From Diphasiastrum complanatum (lineage: Eukaryota; Streptophyta; Lycopodiopsida; Lycopodiales; Lycopodiaceae), in the NCBI GenBank assembly GCA_029204225.1, contig CM055101.1, forward strand, positions 31,464,519 to 31,528,518: a stretch of 64,000 nucleotides of DNA. Direction: 5' to 3'. A model generated the notes under the pieces. It had not been told where the DNA came from. It did not search any database and was given only the letters and a program-made list of their open reading frames with translations. A program made the translations under genes and the position numbers. How positions within the stretch are numbered: position 1 is the stretch's first letter; the number at the start of each line of letters is the position of its first letter. This document shows positions 62,950 through 64,000 of this stretch, piece by piece.

Positions 62950-63095
62950 ATCTCTATATGGCATATGGTTATACATTTCATGATGGTCCTATTGTATACT
63001 CACTAGCTGATTTTGCTGATACCCATCTAGATGAGTATGCGGTTCTTCTAGATGCATATTTAGGCTAGAACTTATCATTTGATGCTTCTGTTATT

Positions 63096-63560
63096 ATGCC
63101 TACGTATGTTGTTCCATTTGTGGATCATATTATTCTAGATGCGAGGCGAGAGTATATTGTTTTAGTGGATACAGGCAATACACATTCATTTATTATCAAT
63201 TACATTTCCACCAGGATTCGTGCTACACCTGTGCCTGCTTCCCAGCCTCTCAGTGTTGAGATTGTTCGTTCCCATTCTTTTCCCAATTCTCAGATGTTTC
63301 AAGGCTTGGATTATCGCATTGGTGATTTTTCTGGTCAGGCAGATTTCTACATCATTCCTCTGGAGTGCTATGACATTATTTTTGGTGCAGACTGGTTCTC
63401 TTCACTTGGTACTGTTGTTGTGGATCTCTCTCAGCAGACACTTCCTTTACTCATGCTGGTCAGCATCATTCACTTGCTGATATTGATTCCCAGGGCAACT
63501 ATCAGTTGGTTACCGGGAAGCAGTTTATGCGTAGCCTGCCAAAGGCTCAGGATGCAGCTC
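63096..63560 (+). CDS. Family A copy 4 protease
   Basis: The motif [17 protein letters not shown] carries the catalytic [36 protein letters not shown] and [13 protein letters not shown] complete the aspartic protease fold. The frame stays open to 63,677, but after about 63,530 it no longer follows the frame that gives [10 protein letters not shown] in other copies. Confidence 0.82.
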
Positions 63561-63633
63561 TTCTTTCCATTCAGAGAACATCAGTTGCTGCTTCACTTTC
63601 ACCACGTGGGTCCTCTTCCTCAGGTTGATGCTG

Positions 63634-63800
63634 CTCCCCCCACTCCAAATCAATGTGACCAAGTCCTAAAAATATAACCAAATAGGGCCCAAGGCCAGTA
63701 TATGAATAAAAAGGGCCCTTAGGCCTGCTTATGCATAATAACAATAAAAGAATGGATGCGGCAAATGTAATGAGCCAAGTCCATAACTCTCCCCTGCAGA
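63634..63800 (-). repeat. Family A LTR start, antisense, about 165 bp
   Basis: The - strand starts TTATGGACTTGGCTCATTAC after the purine run GCAGGGGAGAG and continues through CATAAGCAGGCCTAAGGGCC to GATTTGGAGTGGGG, where it joins copy 4. It is thus the right LTR of another copy, cut after its first 165 bases. Confidence 0.75.
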
Positions 63801-64000
63801 AAAACAAAGCCCTTCACCGGCTAACAAGCATAATGACTATCTAAAATAATAATGTAAAAGCTGGATGCGATCACGAAAATCACGAGCAAAATGAGACTCA
63901 GGATTACCTGAAAAAGTAGAAGAACGAAATCCTGGTGGTGCGGAGGGAAATCTAGGTGGTGGTATAGAAGACCCGAAAGGAGACCCATAAGAACTAGCAC
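63800..64000 (-). mobile_element. Family A copy 5, gag fragment, antisense
   Basis: Reading down from 64,000: ASSYGSPFGSSIPPPRFPSA, then GNPESHFARDFRDRIQLLHY. The HF-A-R-D-F-R-D-x-I-Q-L segment matches gag of copy 2. It is followed at once by a polypurine run and the LTR, so protease to integrase has been deleted. It runs off the right edge. Confidence 0.7.

Larger units (their letters stand above)
60276..63633 (+). mobile_element. Family A element copy 4, 3'-truncated
   Basis: LTR 60,276-60,680, primer site TGGTATCAGAGC at 60,681-60,692, leader minisatellite 60,712-61,180 with a (CT)n tract, gag 62,047-62,949, protease 63,096-about 63,530. It then meets antisense LTR sequence at about 63,634. 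RT and integrase are missing. It is nearly identical in layout to copy 1. Confidence 0.85.

Overview
The window looks like nuclear DNA of a land plant with a large, transposon-rich genome. It is AT-rich, its genes have GT-AG introns up to many kilobases, and it is full of Copia and Gypsy LTR retrotransposons, LINE fragments and tRNA-derived SINE-like repeats. Two genes belong to plant families: a mitochondrial-type glycine-rich RNA-binding protein and a GEX2-like gamete adhesion protein. A fern, lycophyte or gymnosperm-sized genome would fit. The sequence alone does not decide the species.

Layout. 1-3.3 kb holds Copia debris and a duplicated, partly GC-rich non-coding block. 3.37-8.35 kb is a complete four-exon gene on the + strand: an N-terminal presequence, one RRM split over four exons, then a long Gly/Ser-rich tail with six S-D/E-x-W repeats (600 residues). 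9.3-15.2 kb is repeats: a three-unit tandem array, three antisense tRNA-like units, a Copia integrase remnant (-), a (TC)n tract, a chromodomain-LTR end of a chromovirus (-), and a decayed Copia polyprotein (+). 15.24-16.27 kb holds a cluster of CACRTG palindromes followed by a broken, intronless CENH3-like histone copy. 16.5-20.75 kb holds two convergent, decayed, multi-exon coding units of a family I cannot name. 21-22 kb is a Gypsy integrase remnant.

From 22.97 kb to beyond 56.65 kb runs a GEX2-like gene (+): a signal-peptide exon, an N-terminal extracellular exon, then one filamin-like repeat per exon, every exon boundary in phase 1. Its 3' end, expected to carry a membrane anchor, is not found in the window. 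One repeat exon (exon 4) is split by a 10.2-kb Gypsy element (family B, 28,790-39,004) flanked by a 5-bp duplication GGCAA. The 3' part of that exon is also lost. Because all repeat exons are symmetric, splicing from exon 3 to exon 5 would keep the reading frame, so the gene may still be functional.

The introns and 3' flank carry at least five pieces of a second Gypsy/chromovirus family (family A: LTR about 0.4 kb, initiator-Met-type primer site, C-terminal chromodomain) at 30.7-36.0 (-), 46.3-49.6 (+), 53.4-55.8 (mixed), 60.3-63.6 (+) and 63.6-64.0 kb (-), plus LINE remnants at 42.2-44.8 kb. Several of these elements contain head-to-head inverted junctions. Two share the same gag-protease frameshift and amber codon, and at least two have the region after protease replaced by a Trp-rich sequence of unknown origin.
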